A stretch of 64,000 bases of DNA from Ceratopteris richardii. Taxonomy: Eukaryota > Streptophyta > Polypodiopsida > Polypodiales > Pteridaceae. Positions 57,283 to 64,000 of this stretch are shown one piece after another. A model generated the notes under the pieces. The model had not been told where the DNA came from. It saw only the letters and a list, made by a program, of their open reading frames with translations, and made no database searches. The DNA lies in the NCBI GenBank assembly GCA_020310875.1, contig CM035407.1:223454545-223518544 (forward strand), in the 5' to 3' direction. Position 1 is the first letter of the stretch. Each line of letters begins with the position of its first letter. Made by a program: the position numbers and the translations under genes.

Positions 57283-60200
57283 AGCTTGGTTAATTCCTTT
57301 CCTATCTGCTTGCTATCTGTTAGTACTTCTCCTATTTGTTTGTTATTTGTTAATACTTTTCTCCAATCTGTTAATAGTTTTCTCCTGTTTGTTAGTACTT
57401 CTATCTGTTTGCGCAAGGGAAGTTTCGGTTTTCCTCTCTGTTTGCTTGCGATCGTGTCTGCTGAGTCACACAAAATACACAATGAAATAGGCATGTTACA
57501 CAACCAACTGCTAGGCCCATACTTATATGCTACAAAATACAGTGGTGATTAAATGCGAGAAGTACAATGTCCTCTCTTATGTGATTTGCGTACCCTAGAG
57601 GAGAAGTTATTATGCTTATTTCTAGTGATGGTATGGTATTTGACTAGACAAGGATTTCTAGTTGTTGGCATTGGATAGATTCAGAATGGAGTGATGAATT
57701 TTCATTTATTTATAAGAGATATTTGAACTATAGGAGCATCAATCTTGTAATTGGTGTTTTTTCATGAGGATGATGGCTTGGAAACTTGAAACACAAGGAT
57801 TATATTGATCCTGTAGAGGAAGGGGCACGTGGAATCAATCGTGAGGTTGAAGGACCTTGACATTGGCACCATTCAACAAGCATACACAGTTTGATATCTC
57901 GGGTGTGTGAAGGCACCCATGCCCCATTCAACATCCCTTCCCCTCTTTTTTTTGTGTTTTTTCTTTTAGTAGTATTTAGCTATATAGACTGAAATTTGCT
58001 CTTGTTACAGAAACAATTCCATTCCTATGTTGTAGAATTAAACACTATTGCTACACAAACAATTCGTGTGTTATTATGGGATTAATATTGTTGTTCATAT
58101 GCATTTCTTCTTGCTGATTTGTGTTAGTCTGCCTATCTCAGCGTATAAGTTTCTATGTTGCATGAACTGAAGTATTCTCATGGGTATACTGCTAGAGTAT
58201 TTTATAGAATGATGCAAACATATGAGATTATACACAAATATATGGTAAGCCAAATCCATTAGAAGATTAATATTGAAATGTTGATGGATTTCAAATATGA
58301 GATTGCTAAGGAGGAGGATACGGGCTTTCTTTGAGAGAATTGTGCACTAGCAAACCTATGGATGAATTCATGGAACTTGTAGAGAGATTTGCAAGGATTG
58401 TCCTATGAATTTACTCAAATAAGCATACTCACAATGGATTTATGGAACTTGTACAGAGATGTGCAAGGATTGTCCTATGAATTTGCATATTTTGCCCAAA
58501 TAAACACTCACATGTTTCGGTTTCACTCACATTCACATTTGCGCATGATTTTCTTTTTTCTATGTTCAAACAATTCTTTGTGATGGAAATAAAAAAGTGA
58601 TAAGTCTAAAAGGTCCTGTTCCTAAGGTGTAAAAGGAAGATATATTTTATATTATTGTAATTAAGATCAAAGCTTTGTCCCATTGGAATAGCCAAGCGTT
58701 GAAGACCATATTCTAGCGCCCTTTTAGAGTTGTTGATCTCATGTTTTTTATGCTGCAAGAAACATAAAGTAATGTCTCAAGAGTTGAGGAAAATCCATGG
58801 CTAGTTTCTAGTTTTTGATCTCCTCCTTTATGTTCATGATGGATATGGATATATAGTTATGGAGAGAGAGACTCCTTTATGTTCATGATGGATATGGATA
58901 TATAGATATGGAGAGAGAGAGAGAGAGCTTGGTTAATACTTTTCCTATCTATTTGTTATCTGTTCATACTTTTCTCCTATCTGTTTGTTCATACTTTTCT
59001 CCTATTTGTTTTGTTTCCTATCTGTTTCGTTTCCCATCTGTTTGCGTCTATTGAGTTACACAAATATATAGATTGAAATAGACATGTTACACAAACAACT
59101 CCTCCAAATTCACGCCCATACTTATATGCTACAAAAATAGTGGTGAATAAATGCCAGAAGTGCAGTGTCCTCTCTTATGTGATTTGCTTACCCTAATAAC
59201 TCGAGAGGAGAAGTGATTATGCTTATTTCTAGTGATGGTATGAGGACTTCTAGTTGTTGGCATTGGAGAGACTCTCAATGGAGTGATGAATTTTCATTTG
59301 TTTATAAGAGATATGCATAAGTTTGAACAATAGGAGTATAAATCTTGTAATTGGTGTCTTGCCATGAGGATGATGACCGAGCATCAATTGGGAATTTTGA
59401 TACCCAAGGATTATATTGATCTCGTAGAGGAAGGATGATCATGAAAAAGAGGAACGAGCGGTTTGGTGGGCTCAATATGCTCATTGTGCTTTACATGGGT
59501 TACATCCACTAGAACAAAGCAAGCTCTTTTGTAATAAAAGCAACAACCATGATTCTTCTATTGTGATTTATCTTCTTGTAATATGTGCTTTATCTTCTGT
59601 TGTGATTTATCTTTTTGTCATGTGTTGTGTGATTTATCTTCTTGTCATGTGTGCGTATTCTTGTTCATGTGTGTTATTATCTATCTATCTTGGATAACAA
59701 GAAATTAGAGTTTTTATGTTACATGAAGCTTAAGGATTATCATGGGTTCTAAAGCTAAAGGCTTTTATGAACATGCAAACATATGACACATAAGAGGAGA
59801 AAAATACATGTAAAGGCAAATATATTATAAAACTGATCTTTAATTCCTCATGGATTTTGATTACAAGATTGCTAAGGAGAAGGACATATGCTTCCATTAA
59901 GAGAATTGTGCACTCGCCAACCTGTTGGAATAAGTGTGATAGACCCAAACAATAATCACAACTATAATCCAAAATCTTTCCAACACCACCTTTGCACATT
60001 ACACACTTGATGAAGATGAAAATATAGAGAGATGCAAAGACCATTATAAAAGTGTAGTAGCTTCATACTAGTAAGAGGTATTATGTGAGTGAATATTACA
60101 GAAAGAAGGATATAAATTGTCCAAAATAATTATTATAGCAAACTCTAATCTAAAATTTAGGCCTTTCTCAAGTTTAGAGTAGCAACAACGGTTATGTCTC

Positions 60201-63200
60201 GCAATGAAGTGGTAATTAAACGCCTCATACAACAATGGCACATGAAGACCACCCTAAAGTAGAAGCCACAAATCTCAAAAATTAGTTGCACACTAGGGAG
60301 TGAAAAATAGCAAAAGGAGGTTACCAAACCTCCTCCAAATCCACATATACACCTCCAAGAGTCTTCCTAGCTCTTAACCCTAGATGTCAAGCTTGTATAT
60401 CTTCAAAAATTGATGTCGTATGAGAGAATGGTTGGGGTTGGGTGGATGTCATTTGGTTATACAATTTCATCACCTTCTTACCTCTCAATCTCATCAAGTT
60501 TTCTACCTTTTATGCTCTGAGTGGAAGAGTTTCGAGTAGCAACAACGGTTCTCACAATGAAGTGGTAATTAAGCACCTCATACAACAATGGCACGTGATG
60601 ACCACCCTAAAGCAGAAGCCACAAAACTCAAAAATTAGTTGCACACTAGGGAGTGTGAAAAATAACAAAAGGAAGCTACTAAAACTCCTCCAAATCCACA
60701 TATACACCTCCAAGAGTCTTCCTTGCTCTTAACCCTAGATCTCAAGCTTGTATATCTTCAAAAGTTGGTGTCGTATGAGAGAATGGTTGGGGTTGGGTGG
60801 ATGCCATCTGGTTATACAATTTTATCACCTTCCTACCTCAATCTCATCAATTTTTTGGCTTCTATGCTCTGAGTGGAAGAGCCTGGGAGGCCCTCTTGGA
60901 ATGAAGGATGGCATTCATGAGGAAGAAGGATTAAAAAAATAGGAGAGATAAGCTCAATGGGTTCGTGCTAAGCATACATTATATGGCTCCTCTGATAAGC
61001 GCAATTACCACCATGAGTGAATAGAGATGATAGAGCATGTGAAAAGGAGAGTGGAAATCACAAGGTTGAGAGAACCGTTTAATGGACATAAAAAGGCATC
61101 ATCCCCCTCTCTTCTCCCTTTTTTAACAAACAAACAAACAAATTTTGGTGGGTCTGTCGAAAGTTACAAATAGTGGTGAATAAATATCGAAAGTATAATG
61201 TTTTGTGTTGCATGATTTGTGTTGCTTATTCTAAGTAGAGATTTGCTTAGTGGGCTCATGCTCAATGTACTTTACATGATTTACATCCACCAAAGCCAAG
61301 CAACATCTTCTCTAATAACAGCAAGTATCACCATGAGCTAATAGAGATGGAATAGTAGGCGAAAAGGAGAGCTGAAATCATAGGGTTGAGGGAATCCTAT
61401 AGATTAAAGAGGCATGTTGAATCAATCATGAGGTCGAAGTGACTCGACATAATATCATTCAACAAGCATACACGGTTTAGTGGTGTAAAAAGGCATCACC
61501 CCCACCCCTTTTATATAGAATGAGCTTCTCCTATTACACAAACAATTAAGGTCTATGCTATATTGAAAAGAGTGGTGAATACATCTCATAAATATAAGGC
61601 CCTATGTTGTGTGATTTATTCACCTTTTCATATGTGCTTATTATTGTTGATGTGTGCTATTATCTGCCTATCTTGGCTAACAAGAAAATAGAGTTTCTAT
61701 GTCACATGAAACTTTAGGATTTTCATGCATGCTAAAGATAAAGTCTTTTATACATATGCAAACATATGAAAAACAAGGTTAATTAAGTTTATGTTAAGGA
61801 AAAAATGATTAGAAGGTTAATCTTAAAATCTTGATGGATTTTGATTACGAGATCGCTAAGGAGTAGGACATAGAGAGAATTGTGCACTAGCAAACCTATG
61901 GATCCTAGGGAGTTGTATAGATATTTTTGGGAGTTTTCATATGAATTTGAGAGATGTGAATGATAATCTCCAAGGTACTAAAGGATTATTACATTCAAGA
62001 GATTCTTGTGATGAGACTATAGAGTACCTATGTGATTACCTACAAGGAGTGATATTTAAGATTTTGAATGTATTGTAGTCAATTGATGATCATGGCTAGT
62101 GATCATAGATTTCTTAGTTGAGGTGGAAATAAATTAGAGGTAATTAATATCATTCATGGGTTTCACAAGGAGGATCAATCACAACAATGAACTTAGCTCT
62201 AGAGATATCAATAGATCCCAAGATAGAAAGATTGATAGGATGCCATACAACATAGGAATCTAGAAAGTACCTAATTTGGCACTTAGGGACTAATTAGACT
62301 TGAAAAGTAGGTGATTTGATTACCTAAACAAATCTAGTTTAGTCACACGACAAAGAGGATTCATAAGAATCCATGCTACTCAAACAATTCCCAATAGGCC
62401 CAAACTTATGCTATGAGAATAATAGGGAATAAATGTCCAAATTATAATATTCCATGTTGCATGATTTGTTCTATTTGTCATGTGTGCTTATTCTCTCATG
62501 TCTACTCTTACTTGGTTATCTCTTCTGACAAGAAATTACACTTATTATGTCACATGAAACTGAAGCATTTTTATGGGTTATAAAGCTGAATTCTTTTATA
62601 AACATGCAAGCATATGAGCGATAAGAATAAAAAAACATATCCTAAGGAAAATTCATTAGAAGATTAATCTTAAAATCCTCATGGAGTTTGACCATAAGAT
62701 TGCTAAGAAGAACACAGACCTTCATTAAGATAATTGTGCACTAGCAAACTTCTGGATTCTAGGAAGTTGTATAGAATTTGTGGGAATTCTCTTATGAATT
62801 CGAGAGATGATGATAATCTCCAAGATAGTGAAGGATTATTAACTTCAAGAGAGTCTTGTAATGAGACGATAGGGTATCTTTCTGATTCCTACAAGGACAT
62901 ATATTTTAGATTTTGAATGTATTGTAGTCAATTGACAATCATGGCTAGTGACCCTAAACTAATCTTGTCTAAAGAACCCTTGTATGTATTATCATTTATG
63001 GAATTAAGGAAAAATGAGTGGAGAAGGTTAGACTTGTACGTTCCTCTTCCTTACATGAGATAGAGAGAATCTAGATTACTACTTAGTGGAAGTAAATTTA
63101 ATTTACTCATGGAAATCAATCTATATAAGGATTTGTCTCTAAAGTTAGTGAATCTATCTTGTTCCTAGAGGAATATTCTAGTTAAAGAGAGCATAATTTT

Positions 63201-64000
63201 TTTTAAAATTTGCTAGATGGAGTGGCACTATTCTATAAAAGCCAATAGGGAGATTACATAAAAACATGGGTTAGATTGAGTCTCATCTAAAGACTCTAGT
63301 AGCAAAGTTATTATGATAAGTCTAGTGATGTTCTTTGAATAAATAAGTTCTAGTTGTTGGTATTGGAGAGACTAGAAATGGAGTGATAACTTTTCACTTT
63401 TAGAGTTAGAAGAGATAGGGATAAGTCTGACCCATATGAGCATCAATCTTGTAATTGGTTTTCTTTCATGAGGATGTTGGTCAAGTGTCAATTAGGAAGT
63501 TTGGTAGTCAAGGATTATCTTAATTTCATAGAGAGATGCTTATGCTAAACTAAGAGGAAGATAAAACAATAGATTTTTTAACAGTGCAAAAAATGACCCT
63601 TCTAAAGAACTTAGATCACTTTATATATGGATGAAAAACTAAGAGGCTTCTTGGATAGTGATGTGGAGATTACATTTTTCCCATGAATTTCTTGTATATG
63701 AATTAGGATGGTCGATTTGCACACTTTAGTCCAAAACTATTTACTTGTGGATACAATCAAGGTTAGGAATATCTAGAGGGGCATAAGGGCATCTATCATG
63801 TTGATTCTAGGAAGGGTTCCAAATCATTTATCCTATCGTAATTTGTTCTATGTCATATGGATCATTATCACCATAGAGTTCCAAACTTATCTTAATCATT
63901 TTTACTCTAGCATGAATACACCATATTTTAAGGACTTTAGCTCACTTTGATGATGTTGATTTTGTGGGAGTAATACTTTTAGGAAGTTTGGCGTATACAA
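57283..64000 (+). repeat. Degenerate higher-order repeat array with coding remnants
   Basis: At least four diverged units. Markers: 'gcttggttaat..ctttcctatct' at 57283 and 58929 (period about 1646); 'gttggYattggagagact' at about 57663, 59256 and 63357; 'caatcttgtaattggtg' at 57746, 59342 and 63447; 'agtttctatgt.rcatgaa' at 58145, 59708, 61690 and 62545; 'ttttgaatgtattgtagtca' at 62065 and 62912. Plus-strand remnants include 'VWWAQYAHCALHGLHPLEQS' (59459-59518), 'HHELIEM' and 'KRRAEIIGLRESYRLKRHVE' (61340-61415), and C-terminal 'RLKDLDIGTIQQAYTV' with a stop (57820-57894, and with a shift near 61430-61475). I do not recognise the protein. Stops in every unit argue for dead copies. The array continues past the window. 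Confidence 0.65.
60177..60883. repeat. 357-bp tandem duplication inside the array
   Basis: Units 60177-60533 and 60534-60883 both begin 'gagtagcaacaacggtt' and end 'tgctctgagtggaagag', with an offset of 357 bases and about 90 percent identity by eye. They lack the coding remnants seen in the flanking units. Confidence 0.9.

Overview
The window looks like a piece of a large, repeat-rich land-plant nuclear genome. It is AT-rich, it carries one intact spliced housekeeping gene (spliceosomal SmD2), and most of the rest is Ty1/copia LTR retrotransposons with a LINE, SINEs and broken gene fragments. The SmD2 sequence fits any land plant; I cannot name the species.

Layout. 1-5.8 kb: the minus-strand SmD2 gene (coding exons 497-613, 1612-1716, 1856-1952 and a 5-base first exon at 5560-5564). 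Its 3.6-kb first intron holds a copia relic and a long (TC)n microsatellite. A SINE fragment with a 5' inversion lies just upstream of its promoter. 6-16.4 kb: a very old minus-strand copia element (Cop-G: RT, integrase, a repeated gag zinc-knuckle module, gag N-terminus and a long leader/LTR-like stretch). 16.4-23.1 kb: copia element Cop-B, split in its RT by a complete Cop-A element (17195-22212, target duplication ACGTC). 23.1-46.6 kb: a second copy of the 11.96-16.23 kb segment, opened by a rearranged Cop-C fragment and by the large element Cop-D (30012-45954, ATGAT). Cop-D itself contains Cop-E (32798-38089, CTAAC), which in turn carries a deletion derivative of the Cop-B type, and Cop-F (39031-42966, TGGAA). 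Insertion order is therefore Cop-G segment, then Cop-D, then Cop-E and Cop-F; and Cop-B, then Cop-A.

46.6-49.7 kb: a LINE relic fused to a Cop-A-type RNase H fragment and a third gag fragment of Cop-G type. 49.7-57 kb: low-copy-looking DNA with a one-exon piece of a 2-oxoglutarate dioxygenase gene, a SINE with clear target duplications, and a decayed three-exon piece of a PEP carboxykinase gene. 57.3-64 kb: a degenerate higher-order repeat array carrying remnants of an unidentified coding sequence with a recurring C-terminal peptide; it runs off the window.

Only SmD2 appears to be a functional gene. All retroelement reading frames are damaged, although the Cop-D RT-RNase H frame is open for 559 codons. 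I saw no CRISPR array, rRNA or tRNA gene, and no new multi-gene system. The most unusual items are the TSD-proven nesting with an empty-site control, the twin-priming-like SINE, the amplified gag zinc-knuckle module and the unidentified 57-64 kb array.
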